5,784 bases of DNA from an uncultured Oscillibacter sp. (GCA_900551885.1 URXS01000119.1:1-5784), one strand, 5' to 3'. Shown: positions 1 to 5,784, counted from the stretch's first letter. Numbers and translations are program-made. The notes: generated by a model not told the origin, from the letters alone.

Positions 1-1718
1 ATGTGGAACGCCGCCAGACGAAAAAGGCGCGGCGCAAGCGGCGCGACACCTTCCGGGAGGGGGAGGCGGCCAGGGACCGCCCTTCCTCCCGTTTGCAGTT
101 TACAGAGGAGGAACGGGCGGCGCCGGAGCTGAAAAAAGCCATCCGCAAGTCGGACAAGGCGGCGGACAAGCTGGACGCGGCGAAGGCCGCTGTCCCTGTG
201 AAGCCGCCTGGGAAGGAACACGGCAGTCCCTTATCCCGGCCGGTCCAGGAACTGAAATCCACCATCCACGGCGAGGTGAGCAAGGTGGAGGGCGAGAACT
301 CCGGCGTCCAGGCGGGGCACCTGGGGGAGCGGCAGATCGAGAAGGCCGTGGGCTATGGCGGCCGGCGTATCCATCAGGCGAGGGCGGACCGCAAGCTGAA
401 ACCCTGGCGGGATGTGTCGAAAGCGGAGCAGGCAGCGGTGAAGGCCAATACGGATTTCTATTGGCAGAAGTCGGTGATGGAGAACCCCCAGCTTTCATCC
501 AGCAATCCCATCTCCCGCCTGTGGCAGAAAAAGCGGCTGCAAAAACAGTACGCCGCCGCGCACCGGGCAGGGACCGGCGCGGCCCAGGCCGCGGGCAAGG
601 CGTCCCAGACCGCCGCCTCCGCGGCAAAGAAGGGCGGTGGGACCGTCGCCCAGAAGCTGGGCGACTTTGTCACGAAGAACAAGCACACCCTCCTTGTTGT
701 GGGCGGGATCGGCCTGATGCTTATGATGATCATGGGCCTGATGCAATCCTGCACCTCCATGTTTGGGGGCGGGACTTCCGGCCTGGTGGCCTCCTCCTAT
801 CTTTCGGAGGACGCGGACCTGACCGGGGCCGAGGCCGCCTACTGCGAGATGGAGGCGGAGCTGCAAGAGTATCTGGACACCTACGAGGCCACCCACGACT
901 ACGACGAGTACCACTTTGACCTGGATGAGATCGAGCATGACCCCTATGTGCTGCTGTCCATTCTGTCGGCGCTTCACGAGGGGGTGTTCACCCTGGACGA
1001 GGTGCAAGGGGATCTGGAAATGCTGTTTGACAAGCAGTACATCCTCACCGAGACCGTGACCACCGAAACAAGGTATCGGACGGAAACGAGGACGGACAGC
1101 GAGGGCAACGAGTACGAGGTAGAGGTTCCCTACACCTGGTACATCTGCACCGTCACGCTGGAGAATTTCGACCTCTCCCATGTGCCGGTCTATATCATGG
1201 GCGAGGACCAGCTCTCCATGTACGCCGTGTATATGTCCACCCTGGGCAACCGACCGGACCTGTTCCCGTCCTCCGGGTATGTGGGCAAGTACATTGAGAA
1301 CCCGCCCACGGCCTGGGACATTCCCGCCGAGTACCTGACGGATGAGCGGTTCGCCACCCTCATCACCGAGGCGGAGAAATACCTGGGATACCCTTATGTC
1401 TGGGGCGGGAGCAGCCCGGAGACCTCCTTTGACTGTTCCGGCTTCGTCAGCTATGTGCTGACCAATACCGGCCTGTGCAACACCGGGCGGCTGGGCGCCC
1501 AGGGGCTCTATAACATCTCCACGCCGGTCTCCGACCCCCAGCCGGGCGACCTGGTGTTCTTTGTGGGCACCTATGACACCAGCGGTATCTCCCATGTGGG
1601 CATCTATGTGGGCGATAATATGATGCTGCACTGCGGAGATCCGATCTCCTACACCAATTTGAACACCAGCTACTGGCAGTCTCACTTTTATGCCTACGGC
1701 CGGCCGCCGTACAACTGA
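1..1718 (+). CDS. CD1108-type membrane-anchored NlpC/P60 cell-wall hydrolase of a conjugative element (5' end probably outside the window)
   Basis: Likely a VirB1-like peptidoglycan hydrolase that locally opens the wall for the conjugation channel. Residues are counted from the GTG at base 3. Residues 1-225 are strongly basic and Ala/Lys-rich and presumably cytoplasmic. Residues 229-247 form one hydrophobic, Met-rich membrane segment. Residues 250-440 are acidic and presumably outside. The C-terminal part, about 455-571, is an NlpC/P60 domain: YPYVWGG precedes DCSGF with the predicted nucleophile Cys478, followed by PGDLVFF, the SHVGIYVG motif with His531, and His543 as probable third catalytic residue. 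NlpC/P60 enzymes usually cleave stem-peptide bonds such as gamma-D-Glu-diamino acid. I see no lysozyme or transglycosylase motif, unlike two-domain CwlT/Orf14 proteins. The frame is open to the left edge and no ribosome site precedes the GTG, so the true start is probably upstream. The gene stops at TGA 1716-1718, just before the PP-loop gene. Confidence 0.85.
   Translation, partial: VERRQTKKARRKRRDTFREGEAARDRPSSRLQFTEEERAAPELKKAIRKSDKAADKLDAAKAAVPVKPPGKEHGSPLSRPVQELKSTIHGEVSKVEGENSGVQAGHLGERQIEKAVGYGGRRIHQARADRKLKPWRDVSKAEQAAVKANTDFYWQKSVMENPQLSSSNPISRLWQKKRLQKQYAAAHRAGTGAAQAAGKASQTAASAAKKGGGTVAQKLGDFVTKNKHTLLVVGGIGLMLMMIMGLMQSCTSMFGGGTSGLVASSYLSEDADLTGAEAAYCEMEAELQEYLDTYEATHDYDEYHFDLDEIEHDPYVLLSILSALHEGVFTLDEVQGDLEMLFDKQYILTETVTTETRYRTETRTDSEGNEYEVEVPYTWYICTVTLENFDLSHVPVYIMGEDQLSMYAVYMSTLGNRPDLFPSSGYVGKYIENPPTAWDIPAEYLTDERFATLITEAEKYLGYPYVWGGSSPETSFDCSGFVSYVLTNTGLCNTGRLGAQGLYNISTPVSDPQPGDLVFFVGTYDTSGISHVGIYVGDNMMLHCGDPISYTNLNTSYWQSHFYAYGRPPYN
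711..744 (+). repeat. Short direct repeat GGCCTGATGC in the hydrolase membrane segment
   Basis: GGCCTGATGC occurs at 711-720 and again at 735-744. The copies are 24 bases apart, so in the same codon phase, and both encode Gly-Leu-Met plus one residue in the Met-rich membrane helix. It may be a small in-frame duplication or a chance result of low-complexity hydrophobic sequence. Confidence 0.4.
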
Positions 1719-1719
1719 T

Positions 1720-1728
1720 AGGAGGTGA
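1720..1728 (+). promoter_or_regulatory. Strong Shine-Dalgarno site (AGGAGGTGA) that bears on the start of the PP-loop gene
   Basis: AGGAGGTGA is a near-perfect match to the 16S rRNA 3' end and lies two bases after the hydrolase stop. It ends 13 bases before the first in-frame ATG (1742) but only 7 bases before an in-frame ATC (1736). The normal spacer is about 5-9 bases, so the site fits the ATC better than the ATG. Confidence 0.75.
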
Positions 1729-1741
1729 AACAAACATCAAT

Positions 1742-2476
1742 ATGGTTTCCTACGGGGGCGGCGCCAACAGCACCGCCCTTTTGATCGGCCTGCACCAGCA
1801 CCACATCCCGGTGGACCTGATCCTCTTTGCGGATACCGGGGCGGAACATCCCCACACCTATGCCTATCTGGACATCATGGACCGCTGGCTGAAGGAACAC
1901 GGGATGCCGCCTATTACCAGAGTGTATAAGACCACCCGTGACGGAAAGCGGCTGACCCTGGAGCAGGAGTGTTTGCAGAGCGGGACCCTGCCCTCTATGG
2001 CCTACGGCTTCAAGCGGTGTTCCCTGAAGCACAAGATCGGGCCGCAGGAAAAGTTCTGCAATCACTATTTGCCCTGCCAAAAGGTATGGGCAGCGGGCAA
2101 GCGGGTGGTGAAGTTCATCGGTTACGACGCCGGCGAGGGCTACCGCAGCGACAAAGTGCTGCTGGGAGACCTGGCCGACCCGAAATACAGCAAGTGGTAT
2201 CCCCTGATGGAATGGGGATGGGACCGGGCGGCGTGTATGCGGGCCATTGAAGATGCGGGCCTGCCCCAGCCGGGAAAATCGTCTTGTTTCTTCTGTCCCA
2301 GCATGAAGGCGGAGGAGATCATCCGGCTTCGGGACCACCACCCGGACCTGTTCCGGCGGGCCATCGCGCTGGAGGACAATGCCCGTCCCAATTTGAAAAC
2401 GGTCCAGGGCCTGGGCCGCAACTACTCATGGAAAGAACGGTTTGGAAAGGAGAATTGCACACATGGCAACTGTTGA
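1742..2476 (+). CDS. PAPS-reductase-like PP-loop (adenine nucleotide alpha hydrolase fold) protein
   Basis: Member of the phosphoadenosine phosphosulfate reductase-like PP-loop superfamily, 244 aa from ATG 1742. Residues 3-11 (SYGGGANST) are a variant of the SGGxDS ATP-pyrophosphatase loop. Residues 31-40 (DTGAEHPHTY) match the DTG-E-P segment of PAPS reductases. The region 'KRCSLKHKIGP' (Cys93) and the CFFC pair (Cys182, Cys185) are cysteine motifs resembling those of DndC/IbrA-type relatives that hold an Fe-S cluster. Cys77, 106, 112, 165, 239 and 244 are also present. A role in sulfate assimilation is unlikely, because no other sulfate genes are near and the gene sits inside a conjugation operon. 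Nucleotide or nucleic acid modification is possible but unproven. The start is uncertain: an in-frame ATC at 1736 has better ribosome-site spacing and would add Met-Asn, giving 246 aa. The last 14 bases overlap the DUF4315 gene, which suggests translational coupling. Confidence 0.82.
   Translation: MVSYGGGANSTALLIGLHQHHIPVDLILFADTGAEHPHTYAYLDIMDRWLKEHGMPPITRVYKTTRDGKRLTLEQECLQSGTLPSMAYGFKRCSLKHKIGPQEKFCNHYLPCQKVWAAGKRVVKFIGYDAGEGYRSDKVLLGDLADPKYSKWYPLMEWGWDRAACMRAIEDAGLPQPGKSSCFFCPSMKAEEIIRLRDHHPDLFRRAIALEDNARPNLKTVQGLGRNYSWKERFGKENCTHGNC
2446..2453 (+). promoter_or_regulatory. Shine-Dalgarno site (AAAGGAGA) that sets the DUF4315 start
   Basis: AAAGGAGA lies inside the 3' end of the PP-loop gene, 9 bases before ATG 2463. 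An in-frame TTG at 2442 would give a product seven residues longer, but it starts upstream of this site and so cannot use it. ATG 2463 is therefore the better start. Confidence 0.7.
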
Positions 2477-2741
2477 AAAAATCCGCCGAGACATCGAAAA
2501 GACCAAGGAGAAGATCTCCGAGCAGCAGAAGCGCCTCCGCTCTCTGGAGGCGCAGCTTGTGGAGGAGGAGAACCTGGAGATCGTCCGCATGGTCAAGGCG
2601 GTGAAGATGGACAACCGGGAGCTGACGGCCTTCCTGAAGGCATACGCCAGCGGCCTCATCGCCCTGCCGGAGGGCATGATGGAGGCGGAGGCGTCGGCTG
2701 ACCCCGGCGACGATATGGAGGACAGCGACCATGAAGAATAA
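2463..2741 (+). CDS. DUF4315 family small coiled-coil protein
   Basis: Small acidic protein of 92 aa from ATG 2463. Residues 4-40 are rich in Glu, Lys, Arg and Gln, with hydrophobic residues at roughly heptad spacing (Ile7, Ile11, Ile18, Leu25, Leu28, Leu32), so a coiled coil is likely. Residues 41-72 hold a second helical segment (KMDNRELTAFLKAYASG) that resembles the conserved core of DUF4315. Residues 73-92 are an acidic, probably disordered tail. There is no signal peptide or membrane segment, so it should be cytoplasmic. The family has no established function; it recurs next to DUF4366 in Tn1549/CTn-type elements, which suggests an accessory conjugation role. It overlaps the PP-loop gene by 14 bases and the DUF4366 gene by 11. 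The family name comes from recognised sequence pattern and gene order, without a profile search. Confidence 0.8.
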   Translation: MATVEKIRRDIEKTKEKISEQQKRLRSLEAQLVEEENLEIVRMVKAVKMDNRELTAFLKAYASGLIALPEGMMEAEASADPGDDMEDSDHEE

Positions 2742-3465
2742 GAAAGTGATCCGGCTGTTTACGGCGATTCTGGCGGTGGTCCTGTGCATGACCGCCTTCT
2801 CTGTCACCGCCTTCGCGGGTGGCGGTGATGGAGACTACTACACCGGGGAGACCGCCGAGACGACTCCGGACCCCACCGAGGAACCCGCCACCGGGGGCAT
2901 GGAGCTGGAGGGCCAGCCCCTTACCCCGGAGGGCAACGCCACTCTGGTGGACGATTTCTACGGGGACAAGCAGCTCATCACGGTCACCACCAAGGCAGGC
3001 AACTATTTCTACATCCTGATCGACCGGGCCAACGAGGACGCGGAGACCGCTGTCCACTTCCTGAACCAGGTGGACGAAGCCGACCTCCTGGCCCTGATGG
3101 AGGATGGCGAAGTCCAGGAGACCCCGGCGGTCTGCACCTGTACGGAGAAATGTCAGGCCGGTGCGGTGAATACCGCCTGTCCGGTTTGTGCGGTGAATAT
3201 GAGCGAGTGTGCCGGGAAAGCGCCGGAGGAGGAACCGGAGACTGAACCGGAGCCGGAGAAGGAGTCCGGCAGCAGCGGCGCCCTGGTATTGATCCTGCTG
3301 CTGGCGGTGCTGGGCGGCGGCGGAGCCTTCGCCTACATCAAGTTTATCAAGCCCAAGCAGGGCGCAAAGGTCAGCGCCGACCCGGACGACTATGATTTTG
3401 AGGATGAGGAGGAGTATATCAACGAGGACAACCCTGAACCGGAAGAAACGGAGGAAACGAAATGA
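2731..3465 (+). CDS. DUF4366 family cell-surface membrane protein with an external cysteine cluster
   Basis: A 244-aa protein with type I membrane topology. Residues 1-29 form a signal peptide: KNKK, a hydrophobic core, and an AFA cleavage motif before Gly30. The external part begins with a Thr/Pro/Glu-rich linker to about 60. A compact domain (about 62-128) follows, containing TTKAGNYFYILIDR and a 'VHFLNQVDEADLLALM' segment typical of the family. Next comes a cluster of six cysteines (135, 137, 141, 150, 153, 160) that could bind metal or form disulfides. An EPE-rich spacer leads to one membrane helix at about 183-206, then a basic stop-transfer stretch (KFIKPK) and an acidic cytoplasmic tail to 244. 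The function is unknown; family members lie in conjugation modules and are presumed to be part of the transfer apparatus. GGAGG at 2717-2721 lies 9 bases before the ATG, inside the DUF4315 gene. The stop overlaps the topB start (ATGA). Confidence 0.85.
   Translation: MKNKKVIRLFTAILAVVLCMTAFSVTAFAGGGDGDYYTGETAETTPDPTEEPATGGMELEGQPLTPEGNATLVDDFYGDKQLITVTTKAGNYFYILIDRANEDAETAVHFLNQVDEADLLALMEDGEVQETPAVCTCTEKCQAGAVNTACPVCAVNMSECAGKAPEEEPETEPEPEKESGSSGALVLILLLAVLGGGGAFAYIKFIKPKQGAKVSADPDDYDFEDEEEYINEDNPEPEETEETK
3450..3454 (+). promoter_or_regulatory. Shine-Dalgarno site for topB inside the DUF4366 3' end
   Basis: GGAGG lies 7 bases before ATG 3462. With the ATGA stop-start overlap, it indicates that topB is translated by reinitiation or coupling from DUF4366. 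Confidence 0.65.
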
Positions 3466-5546
3466 AGCTGGTGATCTGCGAGAAACCGAGTGTTGCGAAA
3501 GCCGTTGCGTCGGCCCTGGGTGTTACATCCAGGGCCGATGGCTGTTTTGAAGGGAATGGGCTCATCGTTTCCTGGTGTGTGGGACACCTGATGTCCCCGA
3601 TGGACGCAGCCGGGTATGACCCTGCCTATAAGAAGTGGAAGTATGACGACCTTCCCATCCTGCCGGAGCCCTTCCGTTATGTGCTGGCGAAGGGCAAAGA
3701 GGACGCCTTTCAGAATTTGAAGCGCCTTATGGAGCGCCCGGATGTGACGGAGCTGGTTAACGCCTGCGACGCCGGCCGGGAGGGCGAGCTGATCTTCCGG
3801 CTGGTCTATGAGGCTACCAGATGTTCCAAGCCCTTCTCCCGGCTCTGGATTTCTTCGATGGAGGACGCGGCAATCCGGGAGGGTTTTGCCGACCTGCACC
3901 CCGGCGGGGACTATGACCCGCTGTATCAGTCGGCGCTCTGCCGCCAAAAGGCAGACTGGCTCATTGGTATCAATGCAAGCCGCCTGTTCTCCGTCCTCTA
4001 CCATCGCACCCTGAATGTGGGGCGGGTACAGACGCCCACCCTTGCCATGCTGGTGGACCGGGACAGCAGGATCACCCTGTTCCGCAAGGAGAAATACCAT
4101 CATGTGCGCCTGGCGCTGGATGGAGCCGAAGCGATGTCCGAGAAGATCGCCACCCCGGAGGAAGCGGAGACCCTGCGGGCGGTCTGTGCCGGCGCATCGG
4201 CATCCTGTACCTCCATCACCCATGAGGAGAAGAAAGAGGCGCCTCCCAAACTCTACGACCTGACCACCTTGCAGCGGGAGGCAAACCGGGTGTTCGGCTA
4301 CACGGCCAAGCAGACCCTGGACTACGCACAATCGCTGTACGAGAAGAAGCTGCTGACCTATCCCCGGACGGACAGCCGGTATCTGACGGTTGATATGGCG
4401 GAGACCGCCTCTGTGGTCCTGCATCTGGCGGCGCGGGTGCCGCCCTTTGATGGGTGCGGGGAGTTCTTCCCGGATGTGTCCCTGTTGGTGAACGATGGGA
4501 AGGTATCTGACCACCACGCCATCATCCCCACGCTGGAGCTGGAGAAAGCCGACCTGTCCGAACTGACTGTGGGAGAACGGAACACCTTGCTGCTGGTGTG
4601 CCGGGAGCTGCTGTGCGCGGCGGCGGAACCCTATGTATATGAAGTGGTTACGGCCGCTTTTGACTGTGGTGGACACACCTTCACCGCCAAGGGGCGGCGC
4701 ATTCTCTCCGAGGGCTGGCGTGAGATCGACCGCATTTTCCGCGCCTCCCTGAAGGAGCAGCCGGAGGACGAGGCGGAGCCCACCGCCCTGCCGAACTTCA
4801 CCGAAGGCCAGACCTTTGACCAGGTGGATGCCTCTGTCACCGAACACTTCACCACCCCGCCCAAGGCGTACACGGAGGACACCCTTCTGGCGGCGATGGA
4901 GACCGCCGGAAAAGACGATATGCCGGAGGACGCCGAGCGCAAGGGCCTGGGCACCCCGGCGACCAGGGCGGCGATCCTGGAAAAGCTGGTGGCGGCCGGA
5001 TTTGTGGAGCGCAGGGGCAAGAGCCTGGTTCCCACCAAGGCGGGGATCAACCTGGTTACGGTTCTGCCGGACACCTTGACCTCTCCCATGCTCACGGCGG
5101 AGTGGGAACAGAAACTGACCGCCATCGCCAGGGGTGAAGGAGACCCCGCCGCTTTCATGGCGGGAATCTCTGAAATGACGCGGGAGCTGGTAAAAACCTA
5201 TTCCCATATCTCCGAGGAAGGTCAGAAACTGTTTACCCCGGAGCGGGAGACCGTGGGCCTCTGCCCCCGCTGCGGTAAACCAGTCTATGAGGGCAAAAAG
5301 AATTTTTACTGCTCCGACCGCGCCTGCCGCTTTGTGCTGTGGAAGGATGACCGCTTCTGGACCTCCCGCAAAAAGGAGTTGACCCGGAAGATGGCTGCCG
5401 ACCTGCTGAAGAAGGGCCGCGCCTCCGTCAGGGGGATGTGGTCTGAAAAGAAGGGCGCCGCTTATGACGCGGTGGTGGTGCTGGATGATACCGGCGAAAA
5501 GCATGTCCACTTCAAGCTGGAGTTTCCCAAAAACCGCAAACAGTAA
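3462..5546 (+). CDS. topB: DNA topoisomerase III (type IA), conjugative-element TopB group
   Basis: Complete 694-aa type IA topoisomerase, which relaxes or decatenates DNA by passing a strand through a transient single-strand break held on a 5'-phosphotyrosine. The TOPRIM domain (about 1-145) has Glu7 in VICEKPS and the motif DAGREGE at 103-109. Asp103 and Glu107 are present, but the second acidic position is Gly105, a form I recall from TopB proteins of mobile elements. Core motifs follow: GRVQTPTL (187-194), the active-site stretch LTYPRTDSR with Tyr300 as nucleophile, SDHHAIIPT (349-357) and GLGTPATR (495-502). A zinc ribbon has Cys601, Cys604, Cys617 and Cys622, followed by a basic C-terminal segment to 694. 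The length is normal for the group and the gene looks intact. It probably serves element transfer or replication, as a second topoisomerase beside the host's own. It starts in an ATGA overlap with DUF4366 and ends 15 bases before ardA. Confidence 0.95.
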   Translation: MKLVICEKPSVAKAVASALGVTSRADGCFEGNGLIVSWCVGHLMSPMDAAGYDPAYKKWKYDDLPILPEPFRYVLAKGKEDAFQNLKRLMERPDVTELVNACDAGREGELIFRLVYEATRCSKPFSRLWISSMEDAAIREGFADLHPGGDYDPLYQSALCRQKADWLIGINASRLFSVLYHRTLNVGRVQTPTLAMLVDRDSRITLFRKEKYHHVRLALDGAEAMSEKIATPEEAETLRAVCAGASASCTSITHEEKKEAPPKLYDLTTLQREANRVFGYTAKQTLDYAQSLYEKKLLTYPRTDSRYLTVDMAETASVVLHLAARVPPFDGCGEFFPDVSLLVNDGKVSDHHAIIPTLELEKADLSELTVGERNTLLLVCRELLCAAAEPYVYEVVTAAFDCGGHTFTAKGRRILSEGWREIDRIFRASLKEQPEDEAEPTALPNFTEGQTFDQVDASVTEHFTTPPKAYTEDTLLAAMETAGKDDMPEDAERKGLGTPATRAAILEKLVAAGFVERRGKSLVPTKAGINLVTVLPDTLTSPMLTAEWEQKLTAIARGEGDPAAFMAGISEMTRELVKTYSHISEEGQKLFTPERETVGLCPRCGKPVYEGKKNFYCSDRACRFVLWKDDRFWTSRKKELTRKMAADLLKKGRASVRGMWSEKKGAAYDAVVVLDDTGEKHVHFKLEFPKNRKQ
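3508..3540 (+). repeat. Strong inverted repeat (15-bp stem, TTA loop) inside the topB 5' coding region
   Basis: The left arm 3508-3522 (CGTCGGCCCTGGGTG) pairs with the right arm 3526-3540 (CATCCAGGGCCGATG) around loop TTA 3523-3525. Thirteen pairs are Watson-Crick and two (3509/3539 and 3520/3528) are G-U in the sense RNA. Ten consecutive central pairs are perfect. It spans topB codons 16-27 and is followed by GCTG and TTTT (3545-3548), which makes it loosely terminator-like, although the T-run is short and displaced from the stem. Whether it has a function is not known. Confidence 0.6.
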
Positions 5547-5549
5547 AGA

Positions 5550-5554
5550 GGAGG
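5550..5554 (+). promoter_or_regulatory. Shine-Dalgarno site for ardA
   Basis: GGAGG (within AGAGGAGGTG) lies 7 bases before ATG 5562 and a few bases after the topB stop. No promoter or terminator is visible in the 15-base gap, so ardA is probably cotranscribed with topB. Confidence 0.7.
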
Positions 5555-5561
5555 TGCGTAT

Positions 5562-5784
5562 ATGCCCCATTATGACTATGACAAAGATTATCCCTTTGCT
5601 GCCTTTATCACCAACTTGGGCAAGTACAACGAGGGTGCCCTTGTGGGCGAATGGGTGAAGTTCCCCACCACGGCAGAGGAACTGAAACAGGTCTTTGAGC
5701 GCATCGGGATCGGCACGAAAGACGACTTCGGGCAGACCTATGAGGAATGGTTCATCACGGACTACGACTGCTATGTGGACGGCC
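5562..5784 (+). CDS. ardA: ArdA-type antirestriction protein, N-terminal part (cut by the right edge)
   Basis: The first 74 codons of a protein that continues past the window. Residues 15-37 match the ArdA signature: FITNLGKYNEG followed by LVGEW and KFPTT. Residues 41-50 (LKQVFERIGI) and the segment YEEWFITDYD (60-69) also fit the family. ArdA proteins are acidic mimics of B-form DNA that occupy the DNA-binding groove of type I restriction-modification enzymes and so protect DNA entering a new host. The visible part agrees with this: 15 Asp/Glu against 6 Lys/Arg. The usual length is roughly 160-180 aa, so more than half is missing. The start is well supported by GGAGG at 5550-5554. Position after topB in a conjugative module is typical. 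Identification is by motif and context, without a search. Confidence 0.85.
   Translation, partial: MPHYDYDKDYPFAAFITNLGKYNEGALVGEWVKFPTTAEELKQVFERIGIGTKDDFGQTYEEWFITDYDCYVDG

Noticed and set aside
1696..1710. Small GC-rich palindrome (ACGGC/GCCGT arms with GGCCGGCC inside) at the end of the hydrolase gene, considered as a terminator or binding site.
   Set aside because: The stem is only 5 bp with no T-run, it lies in codons of the conserved C-terminus, and the next gene follows directly. It looks like chance in GC-rich sequence.
495..1733. A 412-codon open frame on the - strand across the hydrolase gene.
   Set aside because: Same codon-opposite-codon alignment as the topB shadow. It covers well-supported NlpC/P60 coding sequence, and its translation is low-complexity Gly/Val/His-rich with no domain.
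2442..2462. TTG 2442 as start of the DUF4315 gene (seven extra residues).
   Set aside because: The only good Shine-Dalgarno site (2446-2453) lies downstream of this TTG and at proper distance from ATG 2463.
2785..2790. Possible lipoprotein cysteine (Cys19) in the DUF4366 signal peptide.
   Set aside because: The residue before Cys19 is Leu, which does not fit a lipobox (Gly/Ala/Ser needed), and a normal AFA signal peptidase I site follows at residues 27-29.
3390..5570. A 726-codon open frame on the - strand across topB and the DUF4366 3' end.
   Set aside because: Its codons lie exactly opposite the topB codons, so it stays open simply because TTA, CTA and TCA codons are avoided in this GC-rich gene. 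Its translation has no recognisable domain, while topB carries all type IA motifs.
1742..5784. A complete DNA phosphorothioation (Dnd) or other multi-gene defence system built around the PP-loop gene.
   Set aside because: No cysteine desulfurase, DndB/D/E, helicase or nuclease partner is present; the neighbours are conjugation-module proteins, a topoisomerase and ArdA.

Overview
The window is GC-rich, and its coding genes are all on the + strand and tightly packed. The gene set and order are those of the conjugation region of Tn1549/CTn-type integrative and conjugative elements of gut Clostridia (Oscillospiraceae/Lachnospiraceae-type Firmicutes). That host assignment is an inference from remembered family context and from base composition judged by eye. 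No chromosomal gene, integrase, relaxase or element end lies inside the window, so the element's boundaries cannot be placed.

Layout from left to right: (1) a CD1108-type, membrane-anchored NlpC/P60 cell-wall hydrolase that runs in from the left edge; (2) a PAPS-reductase-like PP-loop ATPase; (3) a small coiled-coil DUF4315 protein; (4) a DUF4366 membrane protein with a signal peptide, an external six-cysteine cluster, one membrane segment and an acidic tail; (5) a complete type IA topoisomerase of the TopB (topoisomerase III) group; (6) the first 74 codons of an ArdA-type antirestriction protein, cut by the right edge.

The six genes look like one transcription unit. Genes 2-5 overlap by 14, 11 and 4 bases, and the two gaps (about 17-23 and 15 bases) hold little besides a Shine-Dalgarno site. 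No promoter or factor-independent terminator is visible between genes, and there is no gene-free stretch longer than 25 bases. As a working model, the hydrolase opens peptidoglycan for the conjugation channel, DUF4366 and DUF4315 are accessory parts of the transfer machinery, TopB handles DNA topology during transfer or replication, and ArdA shields incoming DNA from type I restriction. The role of the PP-loop enzyme is unknown and is the most open question here.

Points worth a second look are the apparent ATC (or displaced ATG) start of the PP-loop gene, a strong 15-bp hairpin 46 bases into topB, the DxG form of the TOPRIM acidic motif, and the placement of a sulfur-chemistry-type enzyme beside an antirestriction gene. 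I see no CRISPR array, tRNA, rRNA, insertion sequence or recognisable novel multi-gene system beyond this known type of module.
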